Shown piece after piece: positions 30,841-39,653 of a stretch of DNA of 45,233 bases. Numbering within the stretch: the stretch's first letter is position 1; each line of letters starts with the position of its first letter. The position numbers and the translations under genes are program-made. This stretch comes from Treponema sp. (GTDB lineage Bacteria > Spirochaetota > Spirochaetia > Treponematales > Treponemataceae), in the NCBI GenBank assembly GCA_014803985.1, contig JAAVAO010000045.1, positions 63,680 through 108,912 of the forward strand, written 5' to 3'. Below the pieces are notes generated by a model. It was given only the letters and a program-made list of their open reading frames with translations, searched no databases and was not told the DNA's origin.

Positions 30841-33222
30841 ATGAGTGACTATCTTGATCCGAACAATGAAGAATTGCTAAAAGATTTCTTTGCAGAAGCT
30901 GAACAGCAAGTTGAAACTCTTGAAAGCAACATTCTTGTAATAGAAAACGACCCCTCGAATCATGAGGCAGTGGATGAAATTTTTAGAGCCGCCCACACAT
31001 TAAAAGGTGGCTCTGCAACTGTTGAAATGACAGAGTTATCCGAATTTACTCATAAAGTTGAAGATGTTCTTGATGCCATTCGCTCAGACAAACTTTCAGT
31101 GGACGAGGATGTTGTTGATGTTTTGCTGTCTTCCATAGACATTATCAAGGCGATGCTAGAAGCACGTACGAACGGTTCTATATATGGAGACAACATTGAT
31201 GAAGTAGTATCCAAGTTAAAAAGTTATATTCCGGAAAACGGCGAAAAAAAGTCAAAACCAAAACCGCCAGCAGGAGTAGGCCCTGAAATCAAAAAGGCCC
31301 CTGAAGTGCAAGTGGCTGCGTCACAAAGTACGCCAGGTGGATTTGACTATCCTCCGCTTTCCGCAGATGAATTCATTGAGTTAAAACATGCGTGTTCTGG
31401 AAGTCAAAAACTATGGCGCGTTGCCGTTAGATTTGATCAAAATAACCCTATGAATTCAGTTGGCGGAATCCAAGTTTTTGCAGCATTAAAAGCATTGGGA
31501 AGCGTTTTAAAGACAATCCCGGACTTCGACGCCCTCTATGAAGACGACTTCCATGAAAATGTATTTTACTATCTTGCCTCTGATTCCAATGCGGAAAAAA
31601 TTGAAGACACCGCATTTTTAGGTGATGTTACAGTAATGACCGATGCACAGATTATTGATGCTCCCAAAGAAAACGCACAACCAACAACTACAACGGCATC
31701 GCAAGTGCAACCCGCTCCAAAAGTCGAGCCTGATAAAGCGGAAGAGAAAAAAGACGTTCCCGCAGAAGCATCCTCTACAAGCGGACCTGCAAAACCAGAA
31801 GCGGCAGCTTCTAATACACAAAAAAAAGATTCGCATACGACAAATCAACAAGGCTCTGTGTTACGAGTTGACTCAAGAAGAATTGACTATCTCTTGAATC
31901 TCGTAAGCGAAGCCGTCATTGCAAAGGCAACCTTTAACCAACTTTCAAACAATCTTACGAGCAATATTATACAACTTCAATCAGCAACAAACCAAATGCG
32001 CACTTTTATTTACAGTATTTTGAATCAAATTCCGCATTATATTGAAGAGGCAAAAAACGGTTGTCCTGAAAAGGAAATTCGAGCGAAAATTCAGCGCGAC
32101 TTCGGCGACATTGGCAGCGGACTTGACGGGCTTGACGGAGATTTAAAAGCACTCTCAACAAAACTTCACGACTCTACGCAAAATTTAGGGCGAATCACCG
32201 GCGATCTGCAAGAAGGCGTTATGAAAATCCGAATGGTTCCTATAAATCAGATTTTCAGCCGATTCCCACGAGTTGTTCGAGACTTGCAAAGAGATTTGCA
32301 TAAAAAAATTGAACTGGACATTGAGGGAGAGGACACAGAACTTGACAAATCAGTTGTTGAGGATTTGCTTGACCCCATTATGCACTGCGTAAGAAATTCA
32401 GTTGACCATGGAATTGAAATGCCCGATGTGCGCGTCGCTGCGGGAAAACCTGAAACGGGACACGTTCTTCTCAAGGCATCAAACGAAGGAAACTTAATTG
32501 TTATTGACATAGAAGATGACGGAGCGGGCATTGATGCAGAAAAAGTCCGTCAAAAAGCCATTGAAAAAGGATTGATCCACCCTGACAAAGTTCTCTCCGA
32601 GTCAGAATGCCATCAATTGATTTTTGAACCAGGATTTTCAACCGCGGCAAAGATTTCAAATATTTCAGGGCGTGGAGTTGGTCTTGATGTTGTAAAAACG
32701 ATGATTGAAAAACTCAAGGGCACTGTCACTGTCACATCTGAAAAAGGAAAGGGATCAAAATTCAGCATTTGCATTCCTTTAACGCTTGCCATCATACAGG
32801 GTCTTCTTGTAAAAGTAGGACGGGAAATTTACTCAATTCCGATTGCATCTGTCATTGAAAGTCGCCGCATTCCGCAAACTGAAATCAAGACAATAGACAA
32901 CTACGAAGTTCTTAATGTACGTGGCGAAGTTATAAGCGTATTGCGACTTTCACGTCTTTTTGGTATAAAAGATTCTGTAAACGGAGAATATTGCAATATT
33001 GTAATCGTTGGCTCAAAAGATAAAAAAGTCGGCATTATGGTTGACTCTCTTGTTGCCGATGAAGATATTGTAATCAAGCCATTACAAGACCAATTTACTA
33101 ATGCACCAGGCATTGCAGGGGCATCAATTTTGGGAGATGGCTCTGTTTCTCTGATTATTGATGTGAGTCAGTTGCTTGACTTAAGCGTTAAGCAAGATAT
33201 AGCGGCTCAAGAATTGGTCTAA
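30841..33222 (+). CDS. cheA: chemotaxis histidine kinase CheA
   Basis: A 793-residue cytoplasmic kinase that passes phosphate from chemoreceptor arrays to CheY. The N-terminal HPt domain has the phosphorylated His52 in AAHTLKGGS. A P2-like region (about 180-265) and a Pro/Ala/Lys-rich linker follow. After these come the dimerisation domain, the ATP-binding domain with N-box (HCVRNSVDHGIE) and G-box (DIEDDGAGID), and a C-terminal CheW-like regulatory domain (about 640-785). The start at 30841 has no good ribosome-binding site; see the adjoining promoter. It is the first gene of cheA-cheW-cheX-cheY. No receptor gene precedes it, unlike the T. pallidum locus, where one does. Confidence 0.97.
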   Translation: MSDYLDPNNEELLKDFFAEAEQQVETLESNILVIENDPSNHEAVDEIFRAAHTLKGGSATVEMTELSEFTHKVEDVLDAIRSDKLSVDEDVVDVLLSSIDIIKAMLEARTNGSIYGDNIDEVVSKLKSYIPENGEKKSKPKPPAGVGPEIKKAPEVQVAASQSTPGGFDYPPLSADEFIELKHACSGSQKLWRVAVRFDQNNPMNSVGGIQVFAALKALGSVLKTIPDFDALYEDDFHENVFYYLASDSNAEKIEDTAFLGDVTVMTDAQIIDAPKENAQPTTTTASQVQPAPKVEPDKAEEKKDVPAEASSTSGPAKPEAAASNTQKKDSHTTNQQGSVLRVDSRRIDYLLNLVSEAVIAKATFNQLSNNLTSNIIQLQSATNQMRTFIYSILNQIPHYIEEAKNGCPEKEIRAKIQRDFGDIGSGLDGLDGDLKALSTKLHDSTQNLGRITGDLQEGVMKIRMVPINQIFSRFPRVVRDLQRDLHKKIELDIEGEDTELDKSVVEDLLDPIMHCVRNSVDHGIEMPDVRVAAGKPETGHVLLKASNEGNLIVIDIEDDGAGIDAEKVRQKAIEKGLIHPDKVLSESECHQLIFEPGFSTAAKISNISGRGVGLDVVKTMIEKLKGTVTVTSEKGKGSKFSICIPLTLAIIQGLLVKVGREIYSIPIASVIESRRIPQTEIKTIDNYEVLNVRGEVISVLRLSRLFGIKDSVNGEYCNIVIVGSKDKKVGIMVDSLVADEDIVIKPLQDQFTNAPGIAGASILGDGSVSLIIDVSQLLDLSVKQDIAAQELV

Positions 33223-33241
33223 CAAAGCAGGTAGGTAGGTT

Positions 33242-34660
33242 ATGACTATTGAATCTATACTTATGTCTGATGACTCTGAAACAACAGCCATAGCGGCAGT
33301 TTCAGAAAGAACAAAGCGCGAGGACGAACGAAATCAAAACGCAATTGCAGACTTTAAAATGGTTACTTTTTCGCTTTCTGGAAAAGATTATGCCATTAAC
33401 ATTGACTATGTAAAGGAAATTGCAAAAGCGGGAAATTTCACTTATGTTCCCAATGTGCTTCCCTTTGTTGTTGGCGTTTATAATATGCGCGGAGAAATAA
33501 TTCCAATTCTTGATATGCGGCTGTTCTTTAATATTCAAGGCGCAGAACGAAGTTCCGATGGTCTTGAAAACCTTTTGATTTTGACCGTTGATGAACAAAC
33601 ATTTGGAATTATTGTTGATAAAATCGACAGAGTAGTTGGCGTTCAAAAAAGTTCAATACGCCCTCCTCACCCTTTGTTTAGCGATGTTAATGTGAAATAC
33701 ATTTCAGGTGTTGTTGAAAGCAACAAGCATCTTTATATTCTTTTGCAAATTGAAACTATTTTTGCAAAGGAAAACCTCGATGCCAATCAATATGAAATTG
33801 AGCGACAAGCACAGCAAAGGCTAAGGCAAGAGGCCCTGGCACAACAAAATAGCGCGCAAATTGCAAACGGGGTTAAAAATGCAGAATATGAAAAACAAAA
33901 GGACGCCCCCGCAGAAGAGGATGACACAAATTATAAATTTGTTGTTGACTCATTAAAAAGTTATAGCAAATTTTTCGTTTCTCCAATAAATGAAAAATGG
34001 ACAAAGGCGCGCTTTGCAGAATGGAAGAACAATCGCTCTGGCAAAAGCATACAAATACAAAGTGAAATGGATGCTTCAGAGTTCTTAAAAACATATTGGT
34101 CCGCCTTTAATGGCAGTTGGTGGTCAAAAGAATTTGCAGATTCTATCTATGCTATGCTGCCTGAAAATTCTGCAAAGCAAATTGTTGTGTGGAATCCTGG
34201 ATGTGGCAAGGGCGTGGAAACGTACTGTCTCGCATGTGTACTTGCACGAAAATATCCTAATTCAAAAATGCGTATTTATGCACAGGATGTTGATTTGTTG
34301 AGCGTTTCAAATGCGCCAATGCTTGCAATCCCAGCAGATATAGCATCCAGTTGGCTTAGACCTTACATTACAAAAACTGCGACAGGAGCGGATACATTCT
34401 CAAAAGAGATAAAAGACAGTATAATGTTTGAATATCATGACTGTATGTATACAAATGCACTTCCTGCAACAGACATAATTTTTGCCCGTGATTTACTTTC
34501 TTTCCTTGACAGTGACGGACAAAAGAGTGTTATAACCGACTTTGATGAAAAGTTGAAGGGAAACGGCATTCTCTTTGTTGGAGATAATGAAGAGTTGTCA
34601 ACTTTTCCTGATTTCATTGAACATACTGCTGGTTCTATCACAGCATATAATAAACAATAA
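33242..34660 (+). CDS. cheW: CheW coupling protein fused to a degenerate CheR-like methyltransferase domain
   Basis: A 472-residue fusion. Residues about 37-175 are a CheW domain that bridges receptors and CheA (FSLSGKDYAINIDYVKEI, then YNMRGEIIPILDMR). A Gln/Ala-rich linker leads to about 220 residues shaped like the CheR catalytic domain (WNPGCGKGVETYCLACVLAR, AQDVDLLSVSNA). The usual CheR line RNVxIYF is replaced by ARDLLSFL, so methyltransferase activity is doubtful. It may serve as a receptor-binding or S-adenosylmethionine-sensing module. Large CheW proteins of this kind are known in treponemes. An AGGTAGGT site precedes ATG 33242; ATG at 33266 is an alternative. Confidence 0.9.
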   Translation: MTIESILMSDDSETTAIAAVSERTKREDERNQNAIADFKMVTFSLSGKDYAINIDYVKEIAKAGNFTYVPNVLPFVVGVYNMRGEIIPILDMRLFFNIQGAERSSDGLENLLILTVDEQTFGIIVDKIDRVVGVQKSSIRPPHPLFSDVNVKYISGVVESNKHLYILLQIETIFAKENLDANQYEIERQAQQRLRQEALAQQNSAQIANGVKNAEYEKQKDAPAEEDDTNYKFVVDSLKSYSKFFVSPINEKWTKARFAEWKNNRSGKSIQIQSEMDASEFLKTYWSAFNGSWWSKEFADSIYAMLPENSAKQIVVWNPGCGKGVETYCLACVLARKYPNSKMRIYAQDVDLLSVSNAPMLAIPADIASSWLRPYITKTATGADTFSKEIKDSIMFEYHDCMYTNALPATDIIFARDLLSFLDSDGQKSVITDFDEKLKGNGILFVGDNEELSTFPDFIEHTAGSITAYNKQ

Positions 34661-34671
34661 AGGGGTTTTTA

Positions 34672-35154
34672 ATGAGAGTTGAGTATATTAATCCATTTGT
34701 AGAAACTTCCTACAGAGTACTCAAGGATGTACTTGGCGGTGCTGATGTAAAGAGAGGAAATCTCTATTTGAAGTCTACGGCAATGCCCGTTATGGGGGTA
34801 GCAGTGCTTGTTGGCTTGGCAGGAGATGTGGAAGGGCGCGTTCTTTTCGATATGACGCATGAAACAGCTTTAAACATTGCATCTGCAATGAATGGAGAAA
34901 CACTTCCTGAATTTGATGACCTTGCAAAAGCTACCATTAGTGAACTTGCAAATCTTATTACAGCTCAGGCTGTAACAAAATTGCATGAGTTGAATTTTAA
35001 ATTTGACCTCACGCCTCCTGCTCTTTTTGTCGGAAAAAATATGGAAATTGCGGCGTTAGGTGGAACTTCAGAAAATGTTGAGGCTCTTATCGTTCCTCTC
35101 ATTACTGAATGTGGAAAAATCGAAGTTAATGTAGCAATACGAGAACGCATATAA
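34672..35154 (+). CDS. cheX: CheY-P phosphatase CheX
   Basis: A 160-residue protein of the CheX family, which in spirochaetes removes phosphate from CheY-P and so replaces CheZ. The conserved Glu and Asn that reach the phosphoryl site are present in TISELANLITAQAVTKL (about residues 88-104). MGVAVLVGLAGDVEGRVLF is the typical core strand pair. The start follows AAAGGGG. It lies between cheW and cheY, with 11 bases before and 13 after it. Confidence 0.94.
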   Translation: MRVEYINPFVETSYRVLKDVLGGADVKRGNLYLKSTAMPVMGVAVLVGLAGDVEGRVLFDMTHETALNIASAMNGETLPEFDDLAKATISELANLITAQAVTKLHELNFKFDLTPPALFVGKNMEIAALGGTSENVEALIVPLITECGKIEVNVAIRERI

Positions 35155-35167
35155 TTTGGAGGAAACA

Positions 35168-35602
35168 ATGAAAACATCACAAGATTTTCCTACAATAAAT
35201 GAACGACCGCCAGAGGGAATTCGCGATGACGGTACAAAATACCGCATTATGGTTGTTGATGACTCAATGTTCGTAGCAAAACAACTTGGTCAGATTCTTA
35301 CAAGCGAAGGTTATGACGTTGTTGCAACGGCAGTTGATGGAAAGGACGGACTTGACAAATACAAGGAACTTGCTCCGAATATCGACTTGGTAACAATGGA
35401 TATTACAATGCCGAGAATGGATGGTCTTACAGCTCTTGAACAAATTATGGCTTTTGATAAAAATGCAAAAGTTGTTATGGTAAGCGCACTTGGAAAAGAG
35501 GAGCTTGTAAAGAAATCATTGCTTCTTGGTGCTAAAAACTATATTATCAAACCGCTTGACCGTAAGAAGGTTCTTGAACGCATTGCAACTTGCTTGAAAT
35601 AG
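35168..35602 (+). CDS. cheY: chemotaxis response regulator CheY
   Basis: A 144-residue single receiver domain with an unusual N-terminal extension of about 24 residues. The acidic pocket is DD at 31-32, the phosphorylated Asp is D78 (VTMDITMP), and the conserved Thr/Ser (VSALG) and Lys (IIKPLD) are in place. Phospho-CheY binds the flagellar switch. GGAGGA at 35158-35163 sets the start at 35168. A strong terminator follows, so this closes the operon. Confidence 0.96.
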   Translation: MKTSQDFPTINERPPEGIRDDGTKYRIMVVDDSMFVAKQLGQILTSEGYDVVATAVDGKDGLDKYKELAPNIDLVTMDITMPRMDGLTALEQIMAFDKNAKVVMVSALGKEELVKKSLLLGAKNYIIKPLDRKKVLERIATCLK

Positions 35603-35655
35603 AAAAGCATAAAAATATAATAAAAGTATAATATTTCAGTTATTTGTTTTTTCGG

Positions 35656-35688
35656 AAAAAATGACAAGACCATATCTTGTCATTTTTT
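35656..35688 (+). terminator. Rho-independent terminator after cheY
   Basis: A perfect 14-bp stem (35656-35669 with 35675-35688) with loop CCATA, A-rich on the left and T-rich on the right. It can work on both strands and would also end the minus-strand pseudouridine synthase transcript. Confidence 0.9.
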
Positions 35689-35773
35689 CATTTTTACAGA
35701 ATCTAAAGCATACATTCAACTGCATAAGCACAAAAAACAGTTTTTTGCTTATTATTGAGTGCTTTTTCACTTT

Positions 35774-36412
35774 TTAAAACGGAAAATAATCTGGCGGAGA
35801 AATGGTGATTGTTTTTGTCTCTCCCCTTTCAAGAAATGATAAAGATGAAGAGCAGAGCAAAAGATGTTTTATTTTGCATGTTTTTTTTAAAATTTTATTT
35901 ATTTTAAAATTTCCGTGCTTATCATCTCCTGCAATTGGAAGATTTTGTTTTGAAAGATGAATGCGAATTTGGTGCATTCTGCCAGTTTCAAGCGTTAGAC
36001 GCATTTTTGAAAGGGTAACTATCTCTTCTCCGCAGTCAATTTGCCTTTCCTCTAGAAAACGGTAATGGGTGCAGGCGTTTTTTTCAAGGCCGTGTTGCAT
36101 CACGGAATCGGCTATCATTCCTGTTTTATTCGTCGGTCTGCCTATGCATATTGCCGTATATTCCTTTTTGACGTGCTTTGAGCCAATTTTTTTTGTCCAT
36201 ACAGAAGCAAAAAACGGTGATTTTGCAACAATCATCAGTCCGCTCGTTTCAATATCAAGCCGATGAACAAGATAAATCGGAAAACCTAATTGCTCTGGCA
36301 AAATTTTATCCAGCGGATACAAAATTCCACTGCCCCCTTGCACAGCAACTCCAGAAGGCTTATTGATGATGAGTATCTCTTCATTTTCAAATAAAATTTC
36401 AATGTGTTTCAT
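35774..36412 (-). CDS. RluA-family RNA pseudouridine synthase
   Basis: A 212-residue enzyme that isomerises uridine to pseudouridine in rRNA or tRNA. The catalytic motif HRLDIETSGLMIVAK holds the active Asp53. INKPSGVAVQGG and the ETGRMHQIRIHL motif are the other family marks. There is no N-terminal S4 domain, and the protein is short for RluC/RluD types, so the target site cannot be assigned. The start at 36412 is chosen because MKHIEILFENEEI matches the usual opening; 13 further codons upstream are open. It is divergent from the gene at 36445. Confidence 0.93.
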   Translation of the reverse strand: MKHIEILFENEEILIINKPSGVAVQGGSGILYPLDKILPEQLGFPIYLVHRLDIETSGLMIVAKSPFFASVWTKKIGSKHVKKEYTAICIGRPTNKTGMIADSVMQHGLEKNACTHYRFLEERQIDCGEEIVTLSKMRLTLETGRMHQIRIHLSKQNLPIAGDDKHGNFKINKILKKTCKIKHLLLCSSSLSFLERGETKTITISPPDYFPF

Positions 36413-36444
36413 CCGATAGTTTAGTATTAAGATATGGAGGTAAA

Positions 36445-37656
36445 ATGTCAAGAAGCAAGATTATTTCAATTTTAGTGTCAGTTGTAATTTTTCTTTTATG
36501 TTCACTTCTACCCGTTTATATTTCAGCGGAAGAATTTTTTGATAACGACTTTGACTATATGCTTGACGTGCCGGAAGGATATAAAGTTGCGGAAATGACG
36601 CCGGATGGTCTTTCATATAGATTTTCACACGATAGAATGGCTGTGAGCCTTGTCTTGCGACTATATGTTGATGGAACATATTCTTCAACTAAAGATGCCG
36701 TGTGTGCAACGCTGGATAAATTCTCCGCTCAATATGACATTGATCTGTTTGAATGGGAAGAACGAAATGCGGTAATTTCCTCCATGAAAATGACAATTCC
36801 TGGAAGTTCCGTAAAATGCTCTGGCTGGACAATCGGCGTTGACCTTGAAAAATACAATGCGTATCTTGTTCTTATATGCTATGCTGATGAAGACAAGGCA
36901 GAAGACTGCCAACAATTTATCGTTTCCACGCTCAATTCATTGAGCATTGGAAAAAGCGGTCGCTACACCCCTGGAATTTTCACTTCTTATGCATTTCCAC
37001 GCAATAAATCTGAAACAATACAGTTAAAAATTGCGGGGAAAGAGATTTTCACCACAATTGATAAGGACGATGCGGCAGCCTCTGAATTTGTTATTGATTG
37101 TGAATGGGCGGTTTTGAGTCTTTATGCGGGAAATGACCTGTGGAAGGATGCATGGGTTCGATATTATAAATGTATTTTTAGAGACAGTTATAGTCGTGTT
37201 AAGCAATGTGCTGCTGATATACAGTCGGCATTTGAAGCAACTGCAAAAAGAAAGAATCCTGAAAATCCAAATATAACTATGAATGAAATTTTACTGAATT
37301 GGGTGCAGCATTTTTACTACTCAAGAAATACAGTCAATAAAAAGAGTGCAGATTTAACTTCCATTCCTGCAATTCTAAAAGGAGCGGCAAGCGATTGCGA
37401 TGGACGCGGAATACTTGTCTGCGCACTTTTAGGAAATATGGGAACGAGAAGCGCACTGTTCATAAGCAGGGAATACAAACACGCTCTTTATGGAGCAGAC
37501 TTGGATGTGGAAGGGGCAAAAATCTATGTTGACGGAACAGATTTTCTCCTCTGCGAAACAACTGCAAAAGGCGTGAAGCCAGGTCTTGTTGCAAGAGATA
37601 TGAACGACACAGAAAAATGGATACCTGTGGATTTTTTCCCCGCGCACAGTTTTTAG
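36445..37656 (+). CDS. exported transglutaminase-like protein
   Basis: A 403-residue protein with an N-terminal signal peptide or anchor (IISILVSVVIFLLCSLL). Residues about 30-170 form a beta-rich domain. The C-terminal third resembles the papain-like transglutaminase fold: Cys318 in SDCDGRG at a helix start, His346 in YKHALYG and Asp363 in YVDGTDF give a plausible triad. GGAGG nine bases before the ATG sets the start. The following gene begins nine bases after the stop, so they are probably cotranscribed. The fold assignment rests on the spaced residues and is moderately sure; the substrate is unknown. Confidence 0.75.
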   Translation: MSRSKIISILVSVVIFLLCSLLPVYISAEEFFDNDFDYMLDVPEGYKVAEMTPDGLSYRFSHDRMAVSLVLRLYVDGTYSSTKDAVCATLDKFSAQYDIDLFEWEERNAVISSMKMTIPGSSVKCSGWTIGVDLEKYNAYLVLICYADEDKAEDCQQFIVSTLNSLSIGKSGRYTPGIFTSYAFPRNKSETIQLKIAGKEIFTTIDKDDAAASEFVIDCEWAVLSLYAGNDLWKDAWVRYYKCIFRDSYSRVKQCAADIQSAFEATAKRKNPENPNITMNEILLNWVQHFYYSRNTVNKKSADLTSIPAILKGAASDCDGRGILVCALLGNMGTRSALFISREYKHALYGADLDVEGAKIYVDGTDFLLCETTAKGVKPGLVARDMNDTEKWIPVDFFPAHSF

Positions 37657-37665
37657 GAAACGACT

Positions 37666-38436
37666 ATGCGCGTTTTTTCTTGGAATGAAATTATATCACC
37701 TGACTTTGATTCAAAATGCTTTGGAAAAGGCACTGCTGTTTCCGTGGGAAGTTTTGACGGTCCGCATGTAGGGCACAAAAGCCTTTTTGACGCACTTTTT
37801 ACTGCCGCCTCAAAAAACAACCTTTATTCTTGTATTGTAACATTTAAATGCCCGCTTCCAACTTTAAAATATCCCAAAGACTACATCGGAGATATTGCCA
37901 CTTTTGATCAGCGTCTTTTTGAATTTGAAAGGCTTGGAATCGATTTTTGCATTATTTCAGAATTTTCAGAGAATTTTAGAACGATGGACGGAACGACCTT
38001 TCTTCTAGCATTAAAACAAAAACTCAAAATGAAATTCATTGTAGAAGGACGAGATTTTCATTTTGGAAGAAAAGGCGACTCAACAATTGATGACATACAT
38101 GCATTTTGTACAGAAAACGGACTCGATTGCATTTTTCCCGACTTTGTATATTTCGATGGAAAAAGAATTAGTTCCTCTTCCATAAGGAATAAAATTAAAT
38201 GCGGACTGCTTGATGATGCGGCGCGTATTTTAGGAAGAGAGTTTGAACTTGATTTGAGAGAAATTGAAGGGAAACAAATTTTGGACGCGGACAAAAAAAA
38301 CAGCAAACCGAAAAGAATATATGAGCGCGAGAAAATTCATCAAGTTCTTCCTGAAAATGGAGAATTTTTTATGTGTGTAAATGGAATGAAAAAAAGAGTT
38401 TTTATTTCAGAAAAAAATGTGCTTGTTGAAGGATAA
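37666..38436 (+). CDS. ribF: RibF-type FAD synthetase domain protein lacking the flavokinase domain
   Basis: A 256-residue protein. The first 190 or so residues are the FMN adenylyltransferase module of RibF (VGSFDGPHVGH nucleotide-binding motif, GRDFHFGRKGD, ISSSSIR), which makes FAD from FMN and ATP. Bifunctional RibF proteins are about 300 residues, with a C-terminal riboflavin kinase containing GfPTANi-type motifs. Here the last 65 residues carry none of these. Either riboflavin phosphorylation is done elsewhere, FMN is imported, or this protein has another nucleotidyl-transfer role. It follows the transglutaminase-like gene by nine bases. Confidence 0.85.
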   Translation: MRVFSWNEIISPDFDSKCFGKGTAVSVGSFDGPHVGHKSLFDALFTAASKNNLYSCIVTFKCPLPTLKYPKDYIGDIATFDQRLFEFERLGIDFCIISEFSENFRTMDGTTFLLALKQKLKMKFIVEGRDFHFGRKGDSTIDDIHAFCTENGLDCIFPDFVYFDGKRISSSSIRNKIKCGLLDDAARILGREFELDLREIEGKQILDADKKNSKPKRIYEREKIHQVLPENGEFFMCVNGMKKRVFISEKNVLVEG

Positions 38437-38526
38437 ATAATGGCTCTAAATCACATGCAGAGCCCTTTTCACAAACACATTCGCTCACAATGCCCCATCC
38501 ATACAAACTCACACTCTGACAATGTC

Positions 38527-38555
38527 TTGTATATAGTCATTAAATGCATTAAAAT
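38527..38555 (+). promoter_or_regulatory. promoter abutting the TPR-like lipoprotein start
   Basis: TTGTAT (38527-38532), a 17-base spacer and TAAAAT (38550-38555) lie immediately before ATG 38563. No ribosome-binding site is present between them, so the message may be leaderless. Confidence 0.45.
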
Positions 38556-38562
38556 TACACCT

Positions 38563-39606
38563 ATGCTTTTTAGAAAAAATTTTTGGGCTGTTTTTGGAAT
38601 TGTCCTTTTATTTTCTTCCTGCAACAAAAAGGGAAACAGCGCAATTACTGAAATAAACAAGAATCAAGAGGAACTTTCGGCTCTCCTTCAAAATCCAAAC
38701 ATTGACTCTGTAAGCCGTTATGCAATAATAAATCAAATTGCAAACAATCTTCTTTTAATCAACGACCGACAGGGGGTGATTTTGTTTTTGACTGGCTGGG
38801 TTGATGATCATCCTGACGACATATATAATGCGTACTGGCTACTAATGACGGCGTATGCATATATGGCAGATGGCTCAGAACCAGTGGCAGAGTATTATTT
38901 TGACAGAATCCTTCAAAACCTGCCTGATTTACTGGTAAAGGGTAATTCAGTACACTTTATGTGTCTGCAAAATCTCATTCACATAAGCAAAACTCCACGA
39001 AACAGAATTCTCTATTTTAATGACTTGATAACGAGATTTCCCACAAACGTAAGCATTACAGAACTGTACCTGCGGCTCGCTCTTGAATATGAAAAAGAAA
39101 GCGAATGGGACGAAGCGTTAAAAGCGTATTCTGTTTTTCTTGCCCAACCCGATGCTGCAACCATTCAAATTGTAGGTGAGCCAAACGCTTATAAAAGGGC
39201 AAGGCAACTTGTTGGATTTTACAATTCTCCGAAGGACTGGACGTTTGAAAGTCTTGAGGCACTTGAAACGGCGGTAAAAAAAGCCATTCAAAACTACGAC
39301 TGGCGTTCACTTGATAAATACAAAGCAAAACTGAACTTCTTTTCTATGTCATGGAAGCAGGACGAAACAGATCCAAACGCGCAGGAAGAATTTTCTATGC
39401 GTAGTTTTATGCGTGGAAACTCTGTTCGCTTTGCATCTGAACTTGATGCGTCCTCAAATTCCAACGAGGCATATTTACGCACATGGGGCTGGAGTCAATA
39501 TGTTTCTGTTTGGTATTTTTATTTTCGCAAGGTGAATTTTCCTCTTGACCCCGACATCAATGGAAACTGGGAGTGGGCAGGAATTTATATGGGGGAAAAA
39601 CTATGA
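38563..39606 (+). CDS. lipoprotein with TPR-like helical repeats
   Basis: A 347-residue lipoprotein. The signal peptide ends in LFSSC, with Cys20 as the acylated residue. The rest is helical, with TPR-like pairs (ELYLRLALEYEKESEWDEAL and surroundings, about 190-225). The C-terminal 80 residues are aromatic-rich (WEWAGIY). The frame is open for 41 codons upstream, but only ATG 38563 gives a proper lipoprotein signal. It is followed after 47 bases by a lytic transglycosylase gene, so the two may act together in the periplasm on peptidoglycan. That link is inferred from adjacency. Confidence 0.78.
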   Translation: MLFRKNFWAVFGIVLLFSSCNKKGNSAITEINKNQEELSALLQNPNIDSVSRYAIINQIANNLLLINDRQGVILFLTGWVDDHPDDIYNAYWLLMTAYAYMADGSEPVAEYYFDRILQNLPDLLVKGNSVHFMCLQNLIHISKTPRNRILYFNDLITRFPTNVSITELYLRLALEYEKESEWDEALKAYSVFLAQPDAATIQIVGEPNAYKRARQLVGFYNSPKDWTFESLEALETAVKKAIQNYDWRSLDKYKAKLNFFSMSWKQDETDPNAQEEFSMRSFMRGNSVRFASELDASSNSNEAYLRTWGWSQYVSVWYFYFRKVNFPLDPDINGNWEWAGIYMGEKL

Positions 39607-39653
39607 GAAAATGGCAGGGAATTCTTGTCTAAATTCTTCATTTAGGAGTTTTT

